Source: Alphaproteobacteria bacterium
GTDB taxonomy: Bacteria; Pseudomonadota; Alphaproteobacteria; DSM-16000; Inquilinaceae
NCBI GenBank assembly: GCA_029263555.1
Contig: JAJUFW010000047.1
Coordinates: 1 to 10,649, forward strand
Direction: 5' to 3'
DNA length: 10,649 nucleotides
The number at the start of each line of letters is the position of its first letter. The stretch's first letter is position 1. Of the stretch, positions 1-8,000 are shown in pieces. The position numbers were made by a program, and so were the translations under genes. Below the pieces are notes generated by a model, which saw nothing but the letters and a program-made list of their open reading frames with translations, searched no databases and was not told where the DNA came from.

Positions 1-450
1 GCCCTGCTCGTTCAACCCGTTCCGCGCCAGAAGGCCGAGGAAGATATCGCGGCTGAAGCGGCCCGACGGATCGTGGAAGGCCGGCGTCGCCCGGATCTCG
101 TCTGCGATCAGGGAATCCGGCGGCACGATCCCAAAATCGGCCGCCGCCTGGTCCAGCAAGGCCGACGTGACGAGCGTGTCCAGCGCCCGGTCGACCAGTC
201 CCATCGCGGCCGCCTGCTCCATGCCGAAATCCGGTCCGAAAAGCTGCCGCATCTGCTCGACGCTCTGCCGCGTCGCCCGGTCGACATCGGCGACGGAGAT
301 CTCGATATCGCCGATCTCGGCGACGGTCTGGTCCGGCCCGCCGCTTCGGAACATATCGCCAACGCCCCAGACCCCGAAGCTCAGGATCAGGAAAACGAAG
401 AGGATCTTGACGATCCAGGAGCCGGCTTTGCCGCGGATGGCCTGAAGCAT
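1..450 (-). CDS. ppiD: PpiD/SurA-N-type periplasmic peptidyl-prolyl isomerase/foldase, N-terminal part (C-terminus beyond window)
   Basis: Likely an inner-membrane-anchored periplasmic chaperone of the PpiD family, which helps exported proteins fold as they leave the Sec translocon. Only the first 150 codons are in the window; the frame is open to the left edge, so the PPIase (parvulin) domain expected further on is not visible. The protein begins MLQAIRGKAGSWIVK, a short cytoplasmic basic segment, followed by one hydrophobic anchor at about residues 12-30. A SurA-N-like helical region follows at about 40-150. It includes VDRALDTLVTSALLDQAA (86-103) and the family-typical stretch TPAFHDPSGRFSRDIF (122-137). 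The ATG at 450 is chosen because the signal anchor starts there; the ribosome site upstream is weak. The gene diverges from tpiA, an arrangement I recognise from alphaproteobacteria. Whether it has one or more parvulin domains, or a degenerate one, cannot be judged here. Confidence 0.85.
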   Translation of the reverse strand, partial: MLQAIRGKAGSWIVKILFVFLILSFGVWGVGDMFRSGGPDQTVAEIGDIEISVADVDRATRQSVEQMRQLFGPDFGMEQAAAMGLVDRALDTLVTSALLDQAAADFGIVPPDSLIADEIRATPAFHDPSGRFSRDIFLGLLARNGLNEQG

Positions 451-508
451 GATCTCGTTTTCGATTCAGAGTCTGTAATGTCCCTGGCGCTGACGCCTTA
501 GTGGCGGG

Positions 509-538
509 ATCATAGAGAGGGTACCCGCTCCGCGGCAA
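509..538 (-). promoter_or_regulatory. Candidate sigma70-type promoter for ppiD
   Basis: Read on the minus strand, TTGCCG (538-533) is followed after 18 bases by TATGAT (514-509). The -35 matches the consensus at 4 of 6 positions and the -10 at 5 of 6. Transcription would start near 501-503, giving a leader of roughly 50 bases before the ppiD ATG. The spacer contains the palindrome GGGTACCC (519-526). No equally good promoter for tpiA was seen in the remainder of the 451-652 gap. This is inferred from motif matching only. Confidence 0.4.
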
Positions 539-652
539 CAGCGATGGCCAGGCGGGCCCTGCGGGCGCCGGATCCCGGACCTCCGGCTGGCGTTCACAGG
601 CGGGTACTGATATCGATTGCGTCCGCCGAAGGACTGATGGGGGAACCGCCCG

Positions 653-1399
653 ATGCGCAAGCTGATTGCCGGTAACTGGAAGATGAACTGCCTGAAGGGT
701 GAGGGAATCGAGCTCGCCCGCGATCTTGGGATGCGGTACGCCCAGGAGAACGACCCGGCATTCGATCTTCTGATCTGCCCGCCGGCGACCCTCATCGATG
801 CGGTCGGCAATGTGATCGCCGGCTCTGGAGTCCTGCTCGGCGGGCAGGATTGTCATGCCGAGCCTAAGGGCGCCCATACCGGCGACATTGCCGCCCCCAT
901 GTTGGCCGATCTCGGCTGCTCCCATGTGATCGTCGGCCATTCAGAGCGGCGGCAGAACCACGGGGAGATCGATCTCGTGGTTGCCGAGAAGGCCGCCGCC
1001 GCTCACCGCGCGGGCCTAGCCGCCATCATCTGCATCGGCGAGACGGAGGCCGAGCGCGATGCCGGCCACGCGCTCGCGGTCTGCACCCGGCAGCTGGCGG
1101 GATCGGTGCCCAAGGGGGCGACGGCCGACAACACGGTTATCGCGTACGAGCCGGTATGGGCGATCGGCACGGGGCGGACGCCGACCGCTGCCGACGTCGC
1201 GGAGGTTCATCGGCACATCCGCGCCGAGCTGTGCCGACAGATGTCGGATGCGGATCGTGTCCGCATCCTCTACGGCGGGTCGGTCAAGCCGTCGAATGCG
1301 GCCGAGCTCATGTCCGTGCCGAACGTGGACGGCGCGCTGGTCGGGGGCGCCAGCCTCAAGGCCGAGGATTTTTGGGCGATCGCACAGGCCTGCTCCTGA
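653..1399 (+). CDS. tpiA: Triosephosphate isomerase
   Basis: Cytoplasmic glycolytic enzyme that interconverts dihydroxyacetone phosphate and glyceraldehyde-3-phosphate. The 248-residue length fits the family, a single TIM barrel working as a dimer. All catalytic landmarks are present: Asn8 and Lys10 in AGNWKMN, His96 in VIVGHSERR, the general base Glu166 in AYEPVWAIGTG, and the phosphate-gripping loops AIGTGRTPT (170-178) and YGGSVKPSN (207-215), with GALVGGASL (227-235) near the end. The dimer-interface loop GQDCHAEPKGAHTGD (64-78) is intact. The ATG at 653 is preceded by GGGGGAA about 8 bases upstream and gives the expected MRKLIAGNWK start. It heads the plus-strand block and lies 160 bases before secG; no clear intrinsic terminator separates them, so the two may be cotranscribed. 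Nothing about the protein looks unusual. Confidence 0.97.
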   Translation: MRKLIAGNWKMNCLKGEGIELARDLGMRYAQENDPAFDLLICPPATLIDAVGNVIAGSGVLLGGQDCHAEPKGAHTGDIAAPMLADLGCSHVIVGHSERRQNHGEIDLVVAEKAAAAHRAGLAAIICIGETEAERDAGHALAVCTRQLAGSVPKGATADNTVIAYEPVWAIGTGRTPTAADVAEVHRHIRAELCRQMSDADRVRILYGGSVKPSNAAELMSVPNVDGALVGGASLKAEDFWAIAQACS

Positions 1400-1474
1400 T
1401 CCCGCGCGAAGGGCGGGGACGGAGTTGCCCCCTGGCCGTAATGCAGTTTTGCGAATCCCGCACTAGCCATTCGC

Positions 1475-1512
1475 GCGCCCGTTCGCTAAAAGGTCGGGCT
1501 TGAACGGGGCGC
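1475..1512 (+). other. Imperfect inverted repeat in the secG leader
   Basis: GCGCCCGTTC (1475-1484) can pair with GAACGGGGCGC (1502-1512), a 10-base-pair stem with one bulged G and a 17-base loop. It ends about 47 bases before the secG start. No T-run follows, so it is not a typical intrinsic terminator. It could be a weak terminator for tpiA, an mRNA-stabilising hairpin or a chance product of GC-rich sequence. The rest of the tpiA-secG gap (1400-1559) shows no tRNA or other recognisable element. Confidence 0.3.
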
Positions 1513-1559
1513 CCGTCGGGTTCTGGCCGCGCTCCCTTTTTTGCCGGACAGGTGCTTCA

Positions 1560-1871
1560 TTGGAACAGGTTGTCCTTGTCGTCCATCTCCTGATCGCCAT
1601 CGCCTTGGTGGCCGTCGTTCTATTGCAACGCAGCGAGGGCGGCGGGCTTGGAATGGGCGGTGGTGCGGGCGCGATGATGACCGTGCGCGGCACGGCCAAT
1701 CTGCTGACCCGAGCGACGGCGGTCCTGGCTGGATGCTTCATGGTGACCAGCATCGTGCTCGCGATTCTCTCGAGCGGTGGGTCGGCTCCTCGGGCGATCA
1801 TTGAAGAAGTGCCTTCCACGACCGATGTCCCCGCCGAACAGGGCGGTCCGTCGGTCCCGCTCGGCAACTAA
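1560..1871 (+). CDS. secG: SecG, preprotein translocase auxiliary subunit
   Basis: Small inner-membrane subunit of the SecYEG channel that assists SecA-driven export. The start is placed at the TTG at 1560, with AGG (1550-1552) about 7 bases upstream, because the protein then begins MEQVVLVVHLLIAIALV exactly where SecG family members begin. An earlier in-frame TTG at 1500 would add 20 residues with no SecG character. The 103-residue protein has a first membrane helix at about 3-22 and the hallmark loop LLQRSEGGGLGMGGG (21-35), followed by MMTVRGTANLLTRATA (39-54). The second helix is at about 52-71, with a short hydrophilic, acidic tail after it. Length and two-helix topology fit the family. 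It sits between tpiA and a strong terminator, so transcription of this segment probably ends right after it. Confidence 0.93.
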   Translation: MEQVVLVVHLLIAIALVAVVLLQRSEGGGLGMGGGAGAMMTVRGTANLLTRATAVLAGCFMVTSIVLAILSSGGSAPRAIIEEVPSTTDVPAEQGGPSVPLGN

Positions 1872-1894
1872 ATCAACGGGTTAGTCGAAGGCTA

Positions 1895-1928
1895 CGAGAG
1901 GCGGCCTGAGTGCCGCCTCTCGGTCTTT
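1895..1928 (+). terminator. Rho-independent-type terminator after secG
   Basis: CGAGAGGCGGC (1895-1905) and GCCGCCTCTCG (1912-1922) form a perfect 11-base-pair stem with a 6-base loop (CTGAGT), followed by the modest T-rich tail GTCTTT (1923-1928). It lies 24 bases after the secG stop and 36 bases before the pyrG start. It most likely ends the tpiA-secG transcript. The short T tract may leave it leaky, so some readthrough into pyrG is possible. Confidence 0.8.
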
Positions 1929-1963
1929 ATGTGTGGCTGAAACTTGGGTTAAGGTGATCGCCC

Positions 1964-3592
1964 ATGACGCGGTACATCTTCATTACCGGCGGCGTGGTTT
2001 CTTCGTTAGGCAAGGGACTTGCCGCGGCGGCGCTCGGTTCTCTGCTTCAGGCGCGTGGGTACAAGGTGCGCCTGCGCAAGCTGGACCCCTATCTCAACGT
2101 CGATCCCGGGACGATGAGTCCGACCCAGCACGGGGAGGTCTACGTTACCGATGACGGTGCGGAGACCGATCTCGATCTCGGCCATTACGAGCGATTCACG
2201 GGCGTTCCGGCGCGCAAGAGCGACAACGTCACCACGGGCCGGATCTACTCGACCGTTCTGGCGCGCGAACGTCACGGCGATTATCTGGGCGCGACGGTCC
2301 AGGTCATCCCGCATGTGACGGACGCCATCAAGGAATTCATCCGCAGCGACATCACCGACGAGGATTTCGTCCTGTGCGAGATCGGCGGAACGGTCGGCGA
2401 CATCGAGAGCCTTCCGTTTCTCGAAGCGATCCGGCAGTTCGGGAACGAGGTCGGGCCGGAGCGGGCGCTGTTCATCCATGTGACTCTTCTGCCCTATATC
2501 CCCGCCGCCGGCGAGCTGAAGACCAAGCCGACCCAGCATTCGGTGAAGGAACTGCTATCGGTCGGGATCCAGCCGCACATGCTGCTGTGCCGCGCGGATC
2601 GCCCGATCCCGGAGAACGAGCGGCGCAAGATCGCGCTGTTCTGCAACGTCCGGCAGGAGAGGGTCATTGCCGCCCTGGACGTCGATACGATCTATCAGGT
2701 GCCGATCAGCTATCACGAGCAGGGTTTCGACGACGAGGTCCTGCGCTATTTCGGCATCGAGCCCCAGGGCGAGCCGGACCTTCACCTGTGGCGGGACATC
2801 GTCCAGCGCGTCCGCGTGCCCGAGGGCGAGGTTACGATCGGCGTCGTCGGCAAGTACACGTCGCTCATCGACAGCTACAAGAGCCTGAGCGAGGCCCTGG
2901 TCCACGGCGGTATCGCGAACAATGTCCGCGTCAAGCTGGAGTGGATGGATTCGCAGATCTTCGAATCGGAAGGGGCGGTCACCCATCTCGAGGGCGTCGA
3001 CGGCATTCTGGTGCCCGGCGGCTTCGGCGAACGGGGGACGGAGGGCAAGATCCGCGCCGTCCAGTTCGCTCGCGAGCGGAAAGTGCCGTTCCTCGGCATC
3101 TGCTTCGGGATGCAGATGGCGGTCATCGAGGCCGCGCGGCATTTGGCGGGCCTGACCGAGGCCAGTTCGACCGAATTCGGTCCGACCTCGACGCCGGTTG
3201 TCGGCCTCATGACTGAATGGACGCGCGGCAACACGCGGGAGGTCCGCCAGGCCGGCGACGACCTGGGCGGTACCATGCGGCTCGGCGCCTATGAGGCGCG
3301 CCTCGTGGAAGGATCGCGGGCGGCGCAGATCTACGGTTCGACCTCGATCAGCGAACGGCATCGTCATCGCTACGAGGTGAACATCAACTATCGGGAACAG
3401 CTCGAGGCTTCCGGTCTCATATTCTCCGGCCTGTCGCCGGACGGCGTCCTGCCCGAGATCGTCGAGATTCCGGATCACCCCTGGTTCGTCGGGGTCCAGT
3501 TCCATCCCGAGCTGAAATCGAAGCCGTTCGACCCGCATCCGCTGTTCACATCGTTTATCAGGGCAGCGATCGAACAGAGCCGTCTTGTCTGA
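1964..3592 (+). CDS. pyrG: CTP synthase (glutamine-hydrolysing)
   Basis: Cytoplasmic enzyme that aminates UTP to CTP using ATP and ammonia from glutamine, the last step of pyrimidine nucleotide synthesis. The 542 residues match the family (E. coli about 545). The N-terminal synthetase domain (about 1-270) opens with the nucleotide-binding loop ITGGVVSSLGKG (7-18), followed by LDPYLNVDPGTMSP (40-53), the metal- and UTP-site residues of GAETDLDLGHYERF (65-78) and CEIGGTVGDIES (138-149). The C-terminal class I glutamine amidotransferase domain (about 290-542) has the oxyanion motif PGGFGERG (351-358), the nucleophile Cys380 in LGICFGMQ, and His514 and Glu516 in QFHPE. The ATG has a good AAGGTGA site (1951-1957) 6 bases upstream. 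A terminator before it suggests its own promoter, but none is clear in the short gap. kdsA follows after 10 bases. Confidence 0.98.
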   Translation: MTRYIFITGGVVSSLGKGLAAAALGSLLQARGYKVRLRKLDPYLNVDPGTMSPTQHGEVYVTDDGAETDLDLGHYERFTGVPARKSDNVTTGRIYSTVLARERHGDYLGATVQVIPHVTDAIKEFIRSDITDEDFVLCEIGGTVGDIESLPFLEAIRQFGNEVGPERALFIHVTLLPYIPAAGELKTKPTQHSVKELLSVGIQPHMLLCRADRPIPENERRKIALFCNVRQERVIAALDVDTIYQVPISYHEQGFDDEVLRYFGIEPQGEPDLHLWRDIVQRVRVPEGEVTIGVVGKYTSLIDSYKSLSEALVHGGIANNVRVKLEWMDSQIFESEGAVTHLEGVDGILVPGGFGERGTEGKIRAVQFARERKVPFLGICFGMQMAVIEAARHLAGLTEASSTEFGPTSTPVVGLMTEWTRGNTREVRQAGDDLGGTMRLGAYEARLVEGSRAAQIYGSTSISERHRHRYEVNINYREQLEASGLIFSGLSPDGVLPEIVEIPDHPWFVGVQFHPELKSKPFDPHPLFTSFIRAAIEQSRLV

Positions 3593-3602
3593 GGAGTTCG
3601 CG

Positions 3603-4445
3603 ATGACCTTGAACCGCATCGTCAGGATCGGTCCGGTCGAAGTCGCCAATGACCGGCCGTTCGTCCTGATCGCCGGGCCGTGCCAGCTGGAGAGTCGCGA
3701 GCACGCTCTGGAGACCTGCGAAGCGCTCGTCGAAATGACGCGGCGGCTGGGCATTCGGTTCATCTACAAGACGTCCTTCGACAAGGCGAACCGGACCTCG
3801 GCCGGCGCTCCCCGTGGGATCGGCATGGAGCGGAGCCTGCCGATCTTCGCCGAACTCCGCGAGACGTTCGGTTGCCCGGTGCTGACCGACGTGCATTCGG
3901 CGGATCAGTGCGCGCCGGTCGCGGAAGCCGTCGACGTGCTGCAGATACCGGCCTTCCTGTGCCGGCAGACCGATCTCCTGGTGGCGGCGGCCCGGACGGG
4001 CAGGGCCATTAACGTCAAGAAGGGGCAGTTCCTCGCGCCCTGGGACATGAAGAACGTGGCCGCCAAGATCAGCGGTGCGGGCAACGAGAATATCCTTCTT
4101 ACCGAACGCGGCGTCAGCTTCGGCTACAACACGCTGGTCTCCGACATGCGGGGGCTGCCGATCATGGCGCAGACGGGCTATCCGGTCGTCTTCGATGCGA
4201 CCCATTCCGTCCAGCAGCCGGGTGGCCAGGGGACCAGTTCCGGCGGTCAGCGCGAGTTCGTTCCGGTCCTTGCCCGGGCGGCGGTCGCCGTCGGCGTGGC
4301 AGCCGTGTTCATGGAGACCCACCAGGATCCCGACAGGGCCCCGAGCGACGGTCCGAACATGGTGCCGTTGAGTGAGATGGAGACCGTGCTGTCGGCGCTG
4401 GTCGAATTCGACCGGATCGCCAAGGCGCGGCCGGTGGTGCTCTGA
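3603..4445 (+). CDS. kdsA: 3-deoxy-8-phosphooctulonate (KDO-8-phosphate) synthase, metal-dependent type
   Basis: Cytoplasmic enzyme that condenses phosphoenolpyruvate with arabinose-5-phosphate to give KDO-8-phosphate, the precursor of the inner-core sugar of lipopolysaccharide. The 280-residue TIM barrel carries IAGPCQLES (23-31), KTSFDKANRTS (56-66), DVHSADQ (96-102), INVKKGQFLAPWDM (136-149), FDATHSVQQPGG (197-208) and METHQDPDRAPSDGPNM (237-253). Cys27, His201, Glu238 and Asp249 have the same spacing as the metal ligands Cys11, His185, Glu222 and Asp233 of the Aquifex aeolicus enzyme. In E. coli, which needs no metal, the first position is Asn. The ATG at 3603 is preferred over an in-frame TTG at 3585, which lies inside pyrG, because GAGGAG (3591-3596) sits 6 bases upstream. 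The 10-base gap to pyrG and the one-base overlap with the next gene suggest cotranscription. Confidence 0.96.
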   Translation: MTLNRIVRIGPVEVANDRPFVLIAGPCQLESREHALETCEALVEMTRRLGIRFIYKTSFDKANRTSAGAPRGIGMERSLPIFAELRETFGCPVLTDVHSADQCAPVAEAVDVLQIPAFLCRQTDLLVAAARTGRAINVKKGQFLAPWDMKNVAAKISGAGNENILLTERGVSFGYNTLVSDMRGLPIMAQTGYPVVFDATHSVQQPGGQGTSSGGQREFVPVLARAAVAVGVAAVFMETHQDPDRAPSDGPNMVPLSEMETVLSALVEFDRIAKARPVVL

Positions 4446-4990
4446 TGTCCGCGCTGGCGCGCCACTTCCTGGAGATGGCCCGCAACAACATCTGGGCCAA
4501 CTATCGTCTCTACGAAGCGTGCGCCCGGCTCGACGACGCCGAACTGAAGGCCGAGCGGACCAGCTTCTTCCCGACGATCCACGGGACGCTGTCGCATGTC
4601 CTGATCGTCGACTGGTATTATATCGACGCGCTGGAGCGAGGCGGCCGGGGACGCTCCGTCTTCGAAAGGACGGAGCCCTTCGAGCATTTCGCCGATCTGA
4701 GGGCGGCGCAGGAGGAGAGCGACCGTCGGCTCATCGCCTTCTGCGCGGCGCGCGATGACTGGTCGCTTGAGGACATCGTCGTGCTGGACCGCGCGGACGG
4801 GCCGAAGCGCGAGACCGTGTCAGCCGTGCTGGCCCATCTCTTCCAGCACCAAATCCATCATCGGGGCCAGGTCCACGCGATGCTGAGCGGCACGCACGTG
4901 CCGCCCCCGCAACTGGACGAATACTTCCTCGACCAGGACGCGCATCTCCGCGCCGAGGAGTTGCAGACCCTGGGGCTGCCCGTCCGGTAG
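4445..4990 (+). CDS. DinB-family (COG2318-like) four-helix-bundle putative metalloprotein
   Basis: The product is 181 residues, a typical length for the DinB/YfiT-like superfamily of four-helix-bundle proteins. These usually bind a divalent metal through three histidines, and some members are thiol-dependent transferases. The N-terminal helix MARNNIWANYRLYEAC (11-26) and FPTIHGTLSHVLIVDWYYID (42-61) resemble proteins annotated 'damage-inducible protein DinB'. The likely ligands are His51 in the second helix and His135 and His139 in LFQHQIHHRGQVH (132-144); the assignment is by family pattern, not structure. There is no signal peptide or membrane helix, so it is presumably cytoplasmic. Its ATG shares one base with the kdsA stop (TGATG), implying translational coupling; it then converges with the efflux permease 21 bases on. 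The substrate is unknown. Despite the name it is unrelated to E. coli DinB (DNA polymerase IV), and nothing here shows damage induction. Confidence 0.85.
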   Translation: MSALARHFLEMARNNIWANYRLYEACARLDDAELKAERTSFFPTIHGTLSHVLIVDWYYIDALERGGRGRSVFERTEPFEHFADLRAAQEESDRRLIAFCAARDDWSLEDIVVLDRADGPKRETVSAVLAHLFQHQIHHRGQVHAMLSGTHVPPPQLDEYFLDQDAHLRAEELQTLGLPVR

Positions 4991-5011
4991 CACGGGGGCT
5001 TAGGGCCGGCT

Positions 5012-8000
5012 TCAGGCCGCCTTCTGCACCGGAGCCGCGATCTCCATCTGCGCCGCTGTGTGCCGGCGGGCCAACAGCATGTAGGCCGTCGGCACCACGA
5101 ACAGGGTCAGGACGGTACCAAGCGTCATTCCGCCGACGATCACCCAACCGATCTGCTGGCGGCTTTCGGCACCGGCGCCGACCGCCGTGGCTAGCGGAAC
5201 GGCGCCAAAGACCATCGCCCCGGTCGTCATCAGGATGGGGCGAAGGCGCAGCTTGGCCGCCTCGATGACCGCATCCAGCTTGTCGCGTCCCGCCTCCTGC
5301 AGCTGGTTGGCGAATTCCACGATCAGGATGCCGTGCTTGGTGATGAGGCCGATCAGGGTGACCAGACCGATCTGGCTGAAGACGTTGAGCGAGCCGCCGG
5401 TCAGCTTGAGCGCGAGCAGGGCCCCCATCATCGAGAGTGGAACCGTGACCATGATGATCAGCGGATCGACGAAGCTTTCGAACTGGGCTGCAAGCACGAG
5501 ATAAATGAAGCCGAGCGCCAGGATGAACATGAAGTAAAGGCTATTGCCGCTGTCGCGGAACTCGCGCGAGACGCCGCCATAGTCGTATTGGACGGCCTCG
5601 GGCAGGATCTCGCGGGCCGTGTTCTCCATGAACGCCAGCGCTTCGCCCAGCGAATATCCCGGCGCCAGATTGGCCGTGATGGTCGCGGACCGCAGCTGGT
5701 TGAAGCGAATGAGCTCCTTGGGCGCGACGGTCTCCTTGATCGTGACCAGGTTCGCCAGCTGCACCATTTCCCCGTCGGCGCCCCGAACATAGATGTCGCG
5801 CAGCGCATCGGGCGTGGCCCGGTACTCGGGGTCGACCTGGACGATGACGTCGTACTGCTCCCCGTTCTGTTCGAACCGCGTGACCTGGCGGCCGCCGATC
5901 AGGGTTTCCAAGGTCCGTCCGACGGTGGCCACGTCCGATCCCACATCCGCGACGCGCTCGCGGTCGACCTCGACCTCCACCTGAGGCTTGTTCAGCTTCA
6001 GATTCGTGTCGAGGTTGGTCAGCCCGGGATTCTCCCGCGCCGCCGCCAGCATCGCTTCAAGATAGTCGTTGAGCTGGTCGTAGGTGCCGGAGGTCTGGAT
6101 GATGAATTCGACGGGACGGCTGCTCGCGCCGCGACCGAGAGACGGCGGATTGTTCGCGAAGGCCATCAGCCCCGGGATCCGGGACAGGCCCGGGCGCAGT
6201 TCTTCGACAATCTCCTGCTGCGAACGTTCGCGGTCCTCCCAGGGAGCCAGGCGTGCAAACGCGAAGGTGCGGGTCGGCTCCGGGAAGCCGGCGACGGTGA
6301 AGATGCTCTCGACCTCCGGGGCCTGGGTCAGGACATCGGTGAACTGCTGGGCGTAGCGGACCGTGTAGTCGATGGTCGCGCCTTCCGGCGCGACGCCGAT
6401 CACCTGCACCACGCCCCGGTCCTCGATCGGGGCTAGCTCCGAGGGCAGGTTGGTGAACAGAAGGTAGGCGCCACCGGCCACCCCGAGGGCCGCCAGGACG
6501 ACCAGGGGCTTCGCCTTCAGAGTCAGCCGCAGCGCGCGGGCGTAGCCGGAGGTCATCGCTTCCAGGAAGCGCTCGATCGCCATGTAGATCCGGCCATGCG
6601 CCTGATGCCCCTTCAACAGCTTGGCGCACATCATGGGCGACATCGTCAGCGCGACGAAACCCGAGATCAGCACGGTCGCGGCGAGTGTCAGCGCAAATTC
6701 GGTGAAGAGCCTCCCGGTGCGTCCCGGCGAGAAGGCGACCGGCGCATACACGGCGGCCAGCGTCAGGGTCATGGCGACGACCGCGCCGGCGATCTCGCGA
6801 ATGCCCTCGATCGCCGCCTGCTTCGGCGGCCGGCCTTCCTCGATCTTCCGGTAGATGTTTTCCAGGACCACGATCGCGTCGTCGACGACGAGGCCGATCG
6901 CCAGCACCATCGCCAGCAGCGTCAGCGTGTTGATGGAGAAGCCCAGGGCATACATCACCGCGCAGGCGCTGATCAGCGAGACCGGGATCGTGACGAGGGG
7001 CACCAGGGTCGCTCTCAGCGTCCGCAGGAACACGAAGATCACGATCACGACCAGAACGATAGCCTCGCCGATCGTATGGAATACGGCTTGGATCGAGCGG
7101 TCGATGAACACCGAGCTGTCGTAGGAGATCGACAGGGACATGCCTTCCGGCAGACTGTCCTCGATGCGGGGCAGGGCTTCCCGGACGGCGTTCGACACGT
7201 CGAGCGGGTTGGCCGTCGCCTGCTTCACGATGCCGACGCCGACAGCCGTCCTGCCGTTGTAGAGCGCCGCAGTGGTCAGCCTTTCGGAGCCCAGCTCGAC
7301 CCGGGCCACGTCGCCCAGCCGAACCGGCAGCCCGTCGGCATCCTTCAGGATGATCTGTTCGAACTGTTCGGGCGTCTGCAGCCCGGTGTCGGAAAGGACG
7401 GTGAATTCGCGGTCGGCGCTTTCGATCTGGCCCGACGGGATCTCGACATTCTGGTTGCGCAGGGCGGTCTCGATGTCCTGGACTGTAAGGTTGTAGGCCG
7501 CCAGCCTGGCCCTTTCGACCCAGACCCGCATGGCATAGCGCTGTTCGCCGAAGATCCTGACCTCGGCGACGCCGGTAAGATTCTGAAGCTGGTCGGTGAT
7601 CGTCCGGTCGGCATAGTCGCTGAGCTCGAGCGGCGAGAGCCGGTCGCTGGTCAGCACCATGAACATGATGGGCTGGGCATCGGCCTCGACCTTCGCGATC
7701 ACCGGTTCGTCGATCTCGTCGGGAAGGCTGCGGCGGACCCGGCTCACGCGGTCGCGGACGTCGGCGGCAGCGACGGACGGATCGGTTTCCAGGGTGAAGC
7801 TGATGCTGATGCGGCTCGATTCAGGGCGGCTCGTCGAAGTGATCGTGTCGATGCCCTCGATGCCGGCGACGGATCCTTCGATGAGTTGGGTGACCTGGCT
7901 TTCGATGATCTCCGGGCTGGCACCGGGATAGCGGGTCGTGACCGAAACCACGGGCTCGTCGGTGCTGGGATACTCCCTGACCGTCAGCCGATCATAGGCG

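Noticed and set aside
73..501. 142-codon plus-strand reading frame at the left end
   Set aside because: The opposite strand encodes a PpiD N-terminus with a clear membrane anchor and chaperone motifs; the plus-strand product is charged and featureless.
567..587. Short hairpin GCCGGA/TCCGGC in the ppiD-tpiA gap
   Set aside because: A 6-base stem with a 9-base loop is expected by chance in GC-rich DNA, and there is no T tract or other support.
3585..3602. Upstream TTG start for kdsA
   Set aside because: It would begin inside pyrG, and its six extra codons include the GAGGAG ribosome site that properly serves the ATG at 3603.
2555..3763. 402-codon minus-strand reading frame opposite pyrG and the start of kdsA
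   Set aside because: Antisense to two unmistakable enzymes, with a low-complexity composition and no family motif. It is a shadow frame, as is 3558-4322 opposite kdsA.
4991..5030. Possible bidirectional terminator between convergent dinB and the RND permease
   Set aside because: The gap is only 21 bases. The GGCC repeats there pair over just 4 bases and no T-run follows on either strand.
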